Assembly (NCBI GenBank): GCA_023511615.1
Contig: JAIMBL010000005.1
Span: 1 to 64,000 of the forward strand
Reading direction: 5' to 3'
From: Leptolyngbyaceae cyanobacterium HOT.MB2.61
GTDB lineage: Bacteria > Cyanobacteriota > Cyanobacteriia > Leptolyngbyales > Leptolyngbyaceae
DNA length: 64,000 nucleotides
Part shown: positions 43,631 through 52,005 of the stretch, piece by piece
Layout: each line of letters begins with the position of its first letter
Numbering within the stretch: position 1 is the stretch's first letter
Made by a program: the position numbers and the translations under genes
Notes under the pieces: model-generated
The model's database searches: none
Told to the model about the DNA's origin: nothing
Seen by the model: only the letters and a program-made list of their open reading frames with translations

Positions 43631-44896
43631 TTAATTCTGGTTTCGAGTTTGTCGTGCCAGTTCCAGAACCTGTCCCCAGCGCTTTTGTAATTGCTTGGGG
43701 GTACACTTCACCGCCTGGGCAATCTCTTGCTCTGGGACATGAGCCTGTTTTAGCTCCAGAATTCTTCGCTGCTCTGGGGAAAGTCGATTCATAAAAATCT
43801 GCCACTGCTGGGTTGAAAGTCCCAGGTTCTGATCCAGATCGGCCCCCAACCACTGGTGAACCAGTTTCCAGTTTTGGGAGAGGGTAAATTTCTCAACGTG
43901 GTATTTGAAGCGCTGTTGCAGGTAGTCGCGCTGGCGGGCGGTGAGTCCCAAAATTTCATCAATTTCGGGAGCAGGCAGATCCTGGAGTTTGAGCACCAGG
44001 TAGTCCACACAGTCGGATTGCCCCTGGGCACTCAGGTAGTTGATCAGTTCGGCGATGACGCGATCGCGCAGGACAGTTTCCGAGGGGGCATCAATTGCAT
44101 CCATCACCATTTGCTCTCGTAACTGCTGGGCCAAGGGCGATCGATTGTGGGCTTCAGCTTCTTCACTCTTGGGCGACTCGAGGGCCTGCTCAATATCAAC
44201 AGACACTTCCAGGGGTTGCCGCTTGCCAAATCGCTGCGCCCGCAGAACGATCAATTGCTGGTTCTGTCCGTTAGGGAGGGAAATCCGCCGCTTGGCATAC
44301 TGTTCAGTAAAGGCCATGTACTCTGCTAGCTCTAAGCGGGTGCGAGGCTGGTAGCCATCGGGTAGCTCGTTCTCCCGCCGAAAAGCCTTCAGCGATTCGC
44401 TGTAGAAGCTTTGCAGAAAGTCTTCAATCAGGTTGTAGCGGGCTTGAAACCCCAACTGCATCCGGGTTGGCGCAACGTAGCGATAAACCATAGAGCCCAG
44501 GGTGCTATGCAGTTCCAACCTTCCCCGTCTGGAGCCAAGCTGGTAGTAGGTGAGGCACTTTTGCAACCGATGTCGGGCCAGGGAGAGCTGCCAGGAGCGC
44601 ACCTTGCCGGACTTTTGAATACGTCCACTCTTATGACAAATGCGATCCACCTCGGTGGCAATGCGGGTTGCCAGGGTTTCTACGTTGTTAGCGGAGGCTT
44701 TCACTTCAGCGCGCAGTTCCTGTAAAAGAAGCTGGGTCAAGGTCTGTAAATCTAAAAATTCGGGTGAACCATTCGCCAGAGGGGAGTCAGATTCATCAGC
44801 GAATCTATCCGCTGCGAAGGAATTCGCGGAGTCATCTATCAGGTCATTGCTGGGGTTCGCCGCCTCAGAGCGGAGGGAAGTCGATTTGATATTCAT
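43631..44896 (-). CDS. HetZ-like regulatory protein
   Basis: About 421 residues. The body resembles, from memory, the heterocyst-differentiation protein HetZ: LYYQLGSRRGRLELHST-type and LELAEYMAFTEQYAKRRI-type stretches, ILGLTARQRDYLQQRFKYHV, and a C-terminal sigma-region-4-like HTH (SPEQRRILELKQAHVPEQEI...TPKQLQKRW). HetZ is needed early in Anabaena heterocyst formation, but homologues are also found in filaments without heterocysts, where the role is unclear. I cannot align it formally here. A TTG at 44,914 is an alternative start; the chosen ATG lacks a good ribosome-binding site. Confidence 0.65.
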   Translation of the reverse strand: MNIKSTSLRSEAANPSNDLIDDSANSFAADRFADESDSPLANGSPEFLDLQTLTQLLLQELRAEVKASANNVETLATRIATEVDRICHKSGRIQKSGKVRSWQLSLARHRLQKCLTYYQLGSRRGRLELHSTLGSMVYRYVAPTRMQLGFQARYNLIEDFLQSFYSESLKAFRRENELPDGYQPRTRLELAEYMAFTEQYAKRRISLPNGQNQQLIVLRAQRFGKRQPLEVSVDIEQALESPKSEEAEAHNRSPLAQQLREQMVMDAIDAPSETVLRDRVIAELINYLSAQGQSDCVDYLVLKLQDLPAPEIDEILGLTARQRDYLQQRFKYHVEKFTLSQNWKLVHQWLGADLDQNLGLSTQQWQIFMNRLSPEQRRILELKQAHVPEQEIAQAVKCTPKQLQKRWGQVLELARQTRNQN

Positions 44897-44914
44897 AGCG
44901 GGTAGTGCACTCAA

Positions 44915-45264
44915 TGGAAAACCGTAAGACGCAGAAGACCCTGAGTGAAAGCGATGAGTTATAAGTTAAGAGCGAGGCGTTTTGCATAGCTGACTCAGCA
45001 CTCAAAACTTAGAACCCAACACCTTCCAATTGGTGTCTCCAGGATCTACACGAAGAGATCGGTCCGCTACGGTCAACCGAATTCGTGCTATGTCACTTTT
45101 TTAGGTGGTTACATGCGCGGTAGAGTACAGTTCCCTGAATCCCGTTCCAATCGCACAGGCAATCCGGATGAAACCCAACGAATAGCCCGGATGGGCGGGG
45201 AGCGATCGCAATTCCAGACAAGCGATCACCTCTCCTTCTAGAGGTGGACAGTTGGCAAGCTGGT
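44915..45264. other. Intergenic region, 350 bases
   Basis: It lies between the Sua5/YrdC 3' end and the hetZ-like gene, and should contain the hetZ-like promoter. A 42-codon plus-strand frame at 45,113-45,241 (MRGRVQFPESRSNRTG...) has no support. The GGTAGAG...CCCGTTCCAATC stretch superficially resembles tRNA arms, but stems do not pair. No AGGGGTNNNACCCCT palindrome was seen here. Confidence 0.5.
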
Positions 45265-45936
45265 TCAAGGGATTTCAGCAACCCAGGTAGATGCCTCTTC
45301 CCATCCTAGACCCCTCCGAACCACAATGGGTTCCTCATTGGTTAAATCCAGAATTGTGGAGACTTGAAACCCAGGCTCGGTACCGTTATCCACAATAATG
45401 TCTACCAGTTTCTCAAGACTGTCAAACAGTTCGTAGCGGGTGGGGCCGTAATGCGGTTTTCCCGAATTTCCAGACAGAGCCTCCTCATCTGCCCAAAGGG
45501 GGGCAGAGGTTGAAATAATCGGATTGCCTAAAACCTCTAGCAAGGCTAAACAGATAGGGTGGTCAGGAACCCGGATCCCGGTTGTTTTTCGTTTAGGGCT
45601 CATTACCAAGCGGGGAACCAGTTTGGTGGCTGGCAACAAAAACGTATAGGGTCCTGGAATCAACCGTCGCATAATGCGATACGCAGTATCACTCACCTGA
45701 GCATATTGAGCAATGTTAGACAAAGACTGGCAGAGAAAGGTCAGTGGCTTGTCGTTGGACAACTGCTTGATCTGGCGCACCCGCTGTACCGCATTCTTGG
45801 CGTATAGATCGCAACCAATCGCATAGACCGTATCGGTGGGATACAGCATTACTGCCCCCGCTTGAAGTGCAGACCCAATTTGCTCAATGGTTCGCGTTTG
45901 AGGATTGTCAGGGTGGAGGGTGTAGACAGTTGCCAT
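45265..45936 (-). CDS. L-threonylcarbamoyladenylate synthase, Sua5/YciO/YrdC family
   Basis: 223 residues. The YrdC fold is shown by MLYPTDTVYAIGCDL near the start, KPLTFLCQSLSNIAQY, and PGPYTFLLPAT; TTGIRVPDHPICLALLE and ISTSAPLW complete the ATP/threonine-binding surface. It makes the threonylcarbamoyl-AMP used for the t6A37 tRNA modification. It is the single-domain type, without the Sua5 C-terminal domain, so YciO-like activity cannot be excluded. It precedes the hetZ-like gene on the same strand. Confidence 0.9.
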   Translation of the reverse strand: MATVYTLHPDNPQTRTIEQIGSALQAGAVMLYPTDTVYAIGCDLYAKNAVQRVRQIKQLSNDKPLTFLCQSLSNIAQYAQVSDTAYRIMRRLIPGPYTFLLPATKLVPRLVMSPKRKTTGIRVPDHPICLALLEVLGNPIISTSAPLWADEEALSGNSGKPHYGPTRYELFDSLEKLVDIIVDNGTEPGFQVSTILDLTNEEPIVVRRGLGWEEASTWVAEIP

Positions 45937-45980
45937 AGTTAGAGGGTGACGGGGAGAAAGGGGTTGCAGGGAATTAGGGG

Positions 45981-46110
45981 CTAAGAAGAAGGAAGGAGAA
46001 AGAGGAAAAATGAAAGAAGGGAGTCAGGAGTTGGAAGGATAAAGGGAGATGGCAGGAGTCAAGAGTTAAGAGCCAGAAGCAGGGGAAGCTGGGAGAGTCA
46101 GAGGTAGCTG
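45981..46110. repeat. Purine-rich low-complexity repeat between Sua5 and larC
   Basis: Long runs of A/G with degenerate GGAGTCAGGAGTTGG, AGGAGTCAAGAGTTAAG and AGAGCCAGAAGCAGGGG units. The AGAAGCCAGGAGCC-like units recur inside larC (about 47,165-47,205) and, on the other strand, inside priA. Confidence 0.6.
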
Positions 46111-46183
46111 AGTAGAGAATAAATAGATTCAGATTGCCTAAAGGGTGATAGATAGGAAGATATAGCATCAACCCCTTACGCCC

Positions 46184-47716
46184 ATGACCAAAATTGCTTA
46201 CCTGGAGTGTCCAACTGGAATTGCCGGAGATATGTGTTTAGGGGCGCTTGTGGATGCAGGAGTTCCTCTGGATTATTTGATTGAAGCCCTGAGTTGTCTG
46301 GGCCTTTCTAAGGAGTATCGGTTACGGGCAGAGCGAGTACATCGTAACGGTCAACAGGCTACAAAAGTTCATGTTGATCTGGTGCTTCCTCTTAATGAGG
46401 AGGTTGAGCCTCAGGAGGCAAACAGCGCCCCAACAGCCTACCATCCATGGGGCTATTATCATGTTCATTCCACTGGGGAGCAGGAGGAGTTGGAACATGG
46501 TCATGTCTCTGACCTGTTCCACTCCCACAGTCACCCTCACGCCTCTGATCGCACTCCCGCTCCCCCTGCCCATCGACACTCGCACACCGCCAGCCGTCAT
46601 CTACCAGAAATTGAACGGCTGGTTTTAGCTGCCGGATTACCTTCCAAAGCCGAGGTTTGGAGCCTATCGATCTTTCGCCAACTGGCAGAGGCAGAAGGAG
46701 CGGTTCACGGGATTCCCCCGGAACAGGTTCACTTCCATGAGGTGGGGGCAACGGATGCGATCGTAGACATTGTGGGTACCTGTTTGGGGCTGGACTGGTT
46801 GGGCATTGATAAAATCTATTGCTCTGCGCTGCCTGTCGGAGGGGGTACCATTCGGGCTGCTCACGGTCGATTACCCGTCCCCGCTCCAGCCGTGCTCAAG
46901 CTGTTTGAGTTGCGTCAGATTCCTCTCTACAGTAACGGCATTGAACGGGAGTTGGTGACACCGACGGGGGCCGCGATCGCAACCACCCTGGCCACTCAAT
47001 TTGGCCCGCCCCCTTCCATGACCCTACTCCGGGTTGGTTTAGGGGCAGGCTCGATTGATTTACCTATTCCCAACCTTTTGCGGTTATGGATTGGGGAAAG
47101 GGGAAAGGGGCCAGGGGTCAAGGACTGGGGGCTAGAAGGGGGAAGGGAAAAGGGAAAAGGGGAAAGGAAGGAGTTAGAAGCCAGAAGCCAGGAGCCAGCG
47201 GTAGGGAGTGGAGAAGAGGAAACTCAGCCCTCTATCCACCGCCACTCTCCCTTCTCCACAGAAATGATCGCTGTCCTTGAAACTCAAATTGACGACCTCA
47301 ACCCGCAAGCCATCGGTTATCTATACGATGTGCTGTTTGCAGCAGGGGCACTGGATGTGTTTACTCAAGCGATCGGGATGAAGAAATCTCGCCCTGGAAT
47401 GTTGTTAACCGTTATCTGCCGCCCAGAGGATGCGATCGCCTGCGAGACTATTCTGTTTCGAGAAACTACCACCCTGGGAATCCGGCGCGCAACTCAGCAC
47501 CGTCAAACTCTACACCGCGAAATTCGGCAGGTAGAGACTGAATACGGCTCTATCCGCGTGAAACTTGCCTGGGCAGCAGGAGCCGATGAACTCCCCATTA
47601 ACGTGCAACCGGAATACGAAGACTGTGCCCGAATTGCCCGCCAGCATGACCTTCCCTGGCGAGAAGTGCATCGACTGGCCCTCCAGGCGTGGTATGGCAA
47701 AGGGGAAGGCGGGTAA
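46184..47716 (+). CDS. larC: Nickel pincer cofactor biosynthesis protein LarC
   Basis: 510 residues. N-terminal YLECPTGIAGDMCLGALVDAG is typical of LarC. A His-rich segment (GHVSDLFHSHSHPHASD and following, about 100-145) probably binds nickel. The next conserved parts include HFHEVGATDAIVDIVG and ELVTPTGAAIATTLA. The C-terminal half begins VLETQIDDLNPQAIGYL. LarC inserts nickel into the dinicotinic-acid pincer used by lactate racemase-type enzymes. The junction of the two halves, where some bacteria split LarC1 and LarC2, carries a ~50-residue low-complexity insert (about 302-350, rich in Gly, Lys, Glu) built from repeat DNA. No larA, larB or larE is visible here. Confidence 0.93.
   Translation: MTKIAYLECPTGIAGDMCLGALVDAGVPLDYLIEALSCLGLSKEYRLRAERVHRNGQQATKVHVDLVLPLNEEVEPQEANSAPTAYHPWGYYHVHSTGEQEELEHGHVSDLFHSHSHPHASDRTPAPPAHRHSHTASRHLPEIERLVLAAGLPSKAEVWSLSIFRQLAEAEGAVHGIPPEQVHFHEVGATDAIVDIVGTCLGLDWLGIDKIYCSALPVGGGTIRAAHGRLPVPAPAVLKLFELRQIPLYSNGIERELVTPTGAAIATTLATQFGPPPSMTLLRVGLGAGSIDLPIPNLLRLWIGERGKGPGVKDWGLEGGREKGKGERKELEARSQEPAVGSGEEETQPSIHRHSPFSTEMIAVLETQIDDLNPQAIGYLYDVLFAAGALDVFTQAIGMKKSRPGMLLTVICRPEDAIACETILFRETTTLGIRRATQHRQTLHREIRQVETEYGSIRVKLAWAAGADELPINVQPEYEDCARIARQHDLPWREVHRLALQAWYGKGEGG
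47086..47230 (+). repeat. Low-complexity purine-rich insert inside larC
   Basis: GGGGAAAGGGG, GGGAAAAGGGAAAAGGGG and GAAGCCAGAAGCCAGGAGCC runs, like those in the spacer upstream of the gene. It stays in frame and is translated as a Gly/Lys/Glu-rich linker ending RSQEPAVGSGEEE. Confidence 0.75.
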
Positions 47717-47747
47717 ACATCGTCACGTCCTTCCCCTCTCCTTCTCC

Positions 47748-47784
47748 CAACAACTAACAACCAACAACTAACAACTAACAACTT
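47748..47784. repeat. Heptamer-type tandem repeat at the pyrE 3' end
   Basis: Repeated AACAACT / AACAACC units (five copies, seven-base period). They span the intergenic space and the last codons of pyrE on the opposite strand. Confidence 0.75.
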
Positions 47785-48391
47785 CCCTCCACCGCTGCTG
47801 AATGTCTTGAATCGAAAAGACAGATTGGAAAGGAATTCCAGCTTGTTGATAGAGTTCGGCTCCGCCCTGGTGGCGATCAACCAGCGCGATAATTCCATTG
47901 ACGCGATAACCAGCCTGCTGTAAGCGTTCGGTGGCTTTCAGGGCTGAACTTCCAGTCGTTACCACATCTTCCAGAACCGTGATGATGCTTCCTTCGGGCA
48001 GGAGGGGGCCTTCGATGTAAGCGCGGGTTCCGTGTCCTTTGGCTTCCTTGCGAATAATTAGAGCGGGTAGCGATCGCCCCTCATAGGCGGCAACCACATT
48101 CACTGCGGTCACAATTGGGTCTGCACCCAGGGTTAGCCCAGCAACGGCTTGAGTTTCGGGGGCTAAGAGAGGTAACAAAATGCGCCCCACGGCCAACCCG
48201 CCCCAGGCATGGAGAGTTACCTGCTTGCCGTTGATGTAATAGGAACTCCGCTGACCGGAAGAGAGTAAAAAGTCTCCTTCCTGATAGGCAACCTGACAGA
48301 ATAGATCTAACAGTTTCTGTCGCAAAGTCGGCCAATCTAAAGCTGCAATTGCATCAGTGAAATCAGTTAACGATTGAGGAATTTCTGTCAT
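47768..48391 (-). CDS. pyrE: Orotate phosphoribosyltransferase
   Basis: About 207 residues from the ATG at MTEIPQ. The PRPP-binding signature VLEDVVTTGSSALKA and the earlier LIIRKEAKGHGTRAYIEG are clear. The enzyme joins orotate and PRPP to make OMP in pyrimidine synthesis. The last four codons (VVSC) and the stop are encoded by heptamer repeats, so the C-terminus has been altered by them. A TTG four codons upstream is an unlikely start. Confidence 0.95.
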   Translation of the reverse strand: MTEIPQSLTDFTDAIAALDWPTLRQKLLDLFCQVAYQEGDFLLSSGQRSSYYINGKQVTLHAWGGLAVGRILLPLLAPETQAVAGLTLGADPIVTAVNVVAAYEGRSLPALIIRKEAKGHGTRAYIEGPLLPEGSIITVLEDVVTTGSSALKATERLQQAGYRVNGIIALVDRHQGGAELYQQAGIPFQSVFSIQDIQQRWREVVSC

Positions 48392-48533
48392 TTTTTGGGG
48401 CAAACTCAGTAAAATTAGTAAGGGCTAAATCTGTGGTTTGGGTAGACTCTAGAGGATAGCCAGATATTCTACCAGTCCCGATCTTAGTCTTAAAAAGAGA
48501 CAACCCCTAATTCAAAAAATGAGGAGTGATCCC

Positions 48534-49085
48534 ATGAGAATAATGTGTAAGAATGCGATCTCCGGGCTGGCTGTTTCTTTCCTTTCTATTCTTGGAGTTT
48601 CATCTGTCACCGCCCAAGAAATTCTGATTAGCCCTGCCCCTGCGCCCGTCAAAAGCCGCGCTCCCTTAGAATTTCGCAACAGTGTTGAAGAAGCTTTTGA
48701 TGACGCTTTCTTCGATAACGATCGCGACTTTTATAAAAACCGCAGTTTTCCCAGGCAGGTTGACTGGCTACTTGGTATTGGAGGGTTCCCTGAGATTGAA
48801 ATCAGTCGGGATGGTAAAGAGGTGAATGATCTTTATCGGGAAGTGCTTGCCCGTCAATTAGCAGGTGGTCCGATTATTCGGGTGTTTGACCTGCCCAGCC
48901 CCTTCTGTCAATCCTTGCGAACCGTACCTGTTTCACCCAATTGCTTGATTGACGGTTGTCCTTCAGTCGGCTGTCCGGTCGTTGTTCAACCCGTTGTTCC
49001 TCCCTCATCCGTTCCATCCGTGATCGAAAGTGTTCCCCCCACTCAAGTCCCACCGACCCAGCAGCGAATTCCGGCACTCTGGTAG
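48534..49085 (+). CDS. Secreted protein of unknown function
   Basis: About 183 residues from the ATG with GAGGAG eight bases upstream. A Sec signal peptide (ISGLAVSFLSILGVSSVTAQE, cleavage probably near AQE) is followed by an acidic Phe/Asp segment (EEAFDDAFFDNDRDFYKN) and a Cys-containing, Pro/Val-rich tail (SPNCLIDGCPSVGC). I do not recognise the family. Four Cys residues in the second half suggest disulfides outside the cytoplasm. A family B repeat follows the stop by a few bases. Confidence 0.75.
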   Translation: MRIMCKNAISGLAVSFLSILGVSSVTAQEILISPAPAPVKSRAPLEFRNSVEEAFDDAFFDNDRDFYKNRSFPRQVDWLLGIGGFPEIEISRDGKEVNDLYREVLARQLAGGPIIRVFDLPSPFCQSLRTVPVSPNCLIDGCPSVGCPVVVQPVVPPSSVPSVIESVPPTQVPPTQQRIPALW

Positions 49086-49091
49086 AGATGG

Positions 49092-49162
49092 CTCTCCTGG
49101 GAGTTTGTTTTAGATGAAAGAGTCGCTTAGGCTACTTTTTCACCGGCAAGCCGGAAGAACCG
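49092..49162 (+). repeat. Dispersed repeat family B, copy 3 (short)
   Basis: CTCCTGGGAGTTTGTTTTAG, then ATGAAAGAGTCGCTTAGGCTACTTTTTCACCGG-type core and CAAGCCGGAAGAACC. It lacks the AAAACAAAATCAA middle part of copies 2 and 4. It directly follows the secreted-protein gene. Confidence 0.8.
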
Positions 49163-49288
49163 GAGAGAGATGTCCGTAGAGGGGATGGAGTGACAGAGTG
49201 AAAGGCATCACTCAGCCAGCCCCTATTCTTTGTCTCCTTCCTCATTTTTGGATTGGCTTGAAAGATCCTGCATGATAGAGGAGTAGCG

Positions 49289-49726
49289 TTGGTAGATGAA
49301 ATGATGGGCGACTTAACTGGCGATCGCGACCTTCCCCATACCCAACCGCCAGATTCGGATACGGTGAGAGTTCGTCCCTGGGGGACGGTAACGCTCCTGG
49401 AAGAGAGCGATCATTACCGGATTAACCGGATTGAGCTTTTGCCCGGCCATCACATCAGCACCCAGATGCATTATCACCGCAGTGAACATTGGATTGTTGT
49501 ATCGGGAACGGCCAGGGTCATTTGTGATGGCAAAGAGACCATTCTGGTTCAGAAGCAGTCCACCTATGTCCCCACCTGTACCCCCCATCGGGTCGAAAAT
49601 CCAGGGGTCATCCCGCTTGTGATGATTGAAGTTCAAAACGGAGAATACCTCGGTGAAGACGATATCACCCGGTTTGGCGACACCGAAACGGAAAATGAAA
49701 AGACAAAGCTCAAGGCTAAGAGCTAA
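49289..49726 (+). CDS. Cupin-fold protein, phosphomannose isomerase type II C-terminal-like
   Basis: 145 residues. The cupin metal motif is seen in LLPGHHISTQMHYHRSEHWI with several His and a Glu, and the second motif is in CTPHRVENPG. It resembles the C-terminal domain of bifunctional GDP-mannose pyrophosphorylase/mannose-6-phosphate isomerase. The good ribosome-binding site (GAGGAG) lies six bases before a TTG, so I take TTG at 49,289 rather than the ATG at 49,301. It may isomerise mannose-6-phosphate, but stand-alone members are not all characterised. Confidence 0.85.
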   Translation: MVDEMMGDLTGDRDLPHTQPPDSDTVRVRPWGTVTLLEESDHYRINRIELLPGHHISTQMHYHRSEHWIVVSGTARVICDGKETILVQKQSTYVPTCTPHRVENPGVIPLVMIEVQNGEYLGEDDITRFGDTETENEKTKLKAKS

Positions 49727-49740
49727 TTAGAAAATCAGTA

Positions 49741-49815
49741 GACCTCACAAGGTAATGATGAGTGGCGCTAGCCACCATCATTCGCAACTCAAAAATCATT
49801 ACGATTTGGGCACTA
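49741..49815. repeat. Dispersed repeat family D, copy 1
   Basis: GCTAGCCACCATCATTCGCAACTC, AAAAATCATTACGATTTGGGCACT. It shares CTAGCC...TCAT...AACTCAAAA.TCAT.ACGATTTGGGCACT with 57,319-57,371. An inverted repeat AATGATG-AGTGGCGCTAGCCAC-CATCATT surrounds its first part. Confidence 0.65.
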
Positions 49816-49938
49816 CCAGAAAATCAGAGTGTAGAAATACTGCCAGGCTGTAAAATATAGGCGGATCTTTCGCCTTTCTCGATTCCTCTATACCACTTGT
49901 GTTACCATCTGTAAAACTCTTGTTTCAACTGAATCATA

Positions 49939-50436
49939 ATGGGCAAGGTTCTGGTGCTCAATGCCTCTTACGAACCGCTCAATATTACGAGCTGGCGTAG
50001 GGCTGTCATCTTGCTAATTAAGGGCAAAGCAGAGCAGGTTGAACACAACGGCAAGTACGTTTATTCTGGCTTTCCCCTTCCTACGGTTATTCGGCTGCGT
50101 CACTATGTCCGGGTACCCTACAAAGAAATTCCCTTGACGCGTCGTAATCTGCTGCATCGAGATAGTCATTCTTGCCAGTACTGTGGCTATACGGGGGATG
50201 AGCTTACACTGGATCATGTGGTACCCCGATCGCGCGGCGGCGGCGATACCTGGGAAAACATCGTAACGGCCTGTGTGCGTTGCAATGTCAAGAAGGGGAA
50301 CCGCACCCCCAAGGAAGCCGGGATGATTCTCCAGGTTCCCCCTCGAAAACCTTACAGTGGACTTTACTTCGAAGTGACGAAACATCTTAAAAACGGTGTT
50401 AACCAGGAGTGGCGTAAATACGTGATTGGTGTGTGA
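49939..50436 (+). CDS. HNH endonuclease
   Basis: 165 residues. N-terminal GKVLVLNASYEPLNITSWRR is conserved in this cyanobacterial family. The HNH core has a zinc Cys pair (CQYCGY), LDHVVPRSRGG with the catalytic His, WENIVTACVRCN with the second Cys pair. It should nick or cut double-stranded DNA, but its natural target is unknown. It is widespread in cyanobacteria and is probably not part of a restriction system here, since no methylase is nearby. Confidence 0.9.
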   Translation: MGKVLVLNASYEPLNITSWRRAVILLIKGKAEQVEHNGKYVYSGFPLPTVIRLRHYVRVPYKEIPLTRRNLLHRDSHSCQYCGYTGDELTLDHVVPRSRGGGDTWENIVTACVRCNVKKGNRTPKEAGMILQVPPRKPYSGLYFEVTKHLKNGVNQEWRKYVIGV

Positions 50437-50704
50437 CCCTCTGTGTGTGATCGCGGAGGGTCTTGTTTTGGTTTGTCCACTATACCCTCCGTCGCTGGTA
50501 GTGGCCCTTTTCGTGCCTGACCTCTGTGGTCTGACCCCGATTTCCCCCCATTCCTGTGAAGTACCCTTTAGGCTTATGACGTTTTTAGAGTTTTTTGCGA
50601 AGATCAAAGAATCACCTTATCGCATCTAAGTGCTGGCTTCTACCAGATAACTAGGCCGCGATCAGGTAGAGGTTCTGCCGCACTTACCTTTTTTGGTTGC
50701 AAGT

Positions 50705-52000
50705 ATGCAAGACTCGCTCCCGTCCCTTGATAATTTGTTAATTGCCCCGGAGGCTAATCCAGTCAATACCTATTCCTCCCCCCTTACCCTTGACTCGACC
50801 GCTATTAAGCCAGTGGCAAAGTCTACGCATCAGACAGAGAGCTTTCAAGCACAGCCGTTTGGTTATGAAGTTCCCCGTTCACTGGAGCAGAGCCAAAAGG
50901 TAGAAGCCCTGCGCCAGACTTTAGATAAGCACCGGGGAGAACGGCAAATTGTGGTCTTGCAAGACTTTCCCGACCCCGATGCCCTGTCTTCGGGTTGGGC
51001 TTACAAGCTCATTGCGCAGAAATTCGACATCCAGTGCGATATTGTCTACGCAGGCACCCTCAGCCACCAGGAGAACATCGCCCTGGTTAAACTGACGAGC
51101 TTACCTGTGCAGCGCTGGGCCCTTCCCACGCTCAAAAGCCGTGACCTTTCAGTTTATCAGGGGTGCGCTCTGGTTGATAACCAGGGAACCACCTGTGGTC
51201 TGGTACCGTCCCTACTTCAGGCTGGAATTCCAATCACGGTTGTCATCGACCATCACAGTATGCAGGAAGACATCAAAGCCGAGTTTGTGGACATTCGCCC
51301 TCATACTCGTGCCACGGCAACTATCTTGACCCAGTATTTGCAGGCGGGGTTGCTGAAGCTGGATAGCAATTCGAGTGAGCATGTCAAGTGTGCCACCTCC
51401 CTCATGCATGGGTTACGGTCTGACACTAATGCCCTCAGACAGGCCCAGGAAGAAGACTTTCTGGCAGCAGCTTTCTTGAGCCGCTACTACGATGCGCAGC
51501 TACTCAATGCAGTCCTTCAGTCCTCCCGTTCCCGCCAGGTGATGGATGTGATTGAGCGATCGCTCAAAAACCGCATTGTGCAAAACAACTTCTCCATTGC
51601 CGGGGTTGGCTACCTGCGCTACGATGACCGGGACGCCATTCCCCAGGCGGCTGATTTCCTCGTCACTGAAGAAAACGTCCACACCGCCGTGGTCTATGGC
51701 ATTGTCCACGACGAAGACGAGGATCTGGAAGTGGTGGTTGGATCCCTGCGAACCAACAAAATTACCCTTGATCCCGATGAATTTATCAAAGAAGCCTTTG
51801 GGCAAGATGCTCAGGGCCGCTTCTTTGGTGGGGGGCGATCGCAGGCAGGCGGCTTTGAAATTCCCCTGGGCTTCCTCTCTGGTTTCACCGAAAGCTCCGA
51901 ATACGCCAAGATGAAGTGGACCGTCTTTGACACCCAGGTGAAGCAAAAACTTCTCCGTCTGGTGAACCCAGAACAGCACTTTCCGAACGGAATGAACTAA
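50705..52000 (+). CDS. DHH family phosphoesterase (NrnA-like)
   Basis: About 431 residues from the ATG at MQDSLPS. DFPDPDALSSGWA and VVIDHHSM are the DHH motifs; the DHHA1 part has FFGGGRSQAGGFEI near the end. By family it degrades nanoRNA or removes the 3'-phosphate from pAp. The first ~70 residues form an extra N-terminal region that may be disordered. A TTG twelve bases upstream is possible. The sixA gene starts five bases after the stop. Confidence 0.9.
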   Translation: MQDSLPSLDNLLIAPEANPVNTYSSPLTLDSTAIKPVAKSTHQTESFQAQPFGYEVPRSLEQSQKVEALRQTLDKHRGERQIVVLQDFPDPDALSSGWAYKLIAQKFDIQCDIVYAGTLSHQENIALVKLTSLPVQRWALPTLKSRDLSVYQGCALVDNQGTTCGLVPSLLQAGIPITVVIDHHSMQEDIKAEFVDIRPHTRATATILTQYLQAGLLKLDSNSSEHVKCATSLMHGLRSDTNALRQAQEEDFLAAAFLSRYYDAQLLNAVLQSSRSRQVMDVIERSLKNRIVQNNFSIAGVGYLRYDDRDAIPQAADFLVTEENVHTAVVYGIVHDEDEDLEVVVGSLRTNKITLDPDEFIKEAFGQDAQGRFFGGGRSQAGGFEIPLGFLSGFTESSEYAKMKWTVFDTQVKQKLLRLVNPEQHFPNGMN

Positions 52001-52005
52001 GTACA

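Noticed and set aside
45090-45180. tRNA-like GGTAGAG ... CCCGTTCCAATC stretch
   Set aside because: D-, anticodon- and T-arm stems do not pair and the T loop lacks the required purine; no cloverleaf can be drawn.
49939-50436. HNH nuclease as part of a restriction or CRISPR system
   Set aside because: No methylase, helicase or cas gene is nearby, and the same stand-alone HNH family is common in cyanobacteria.
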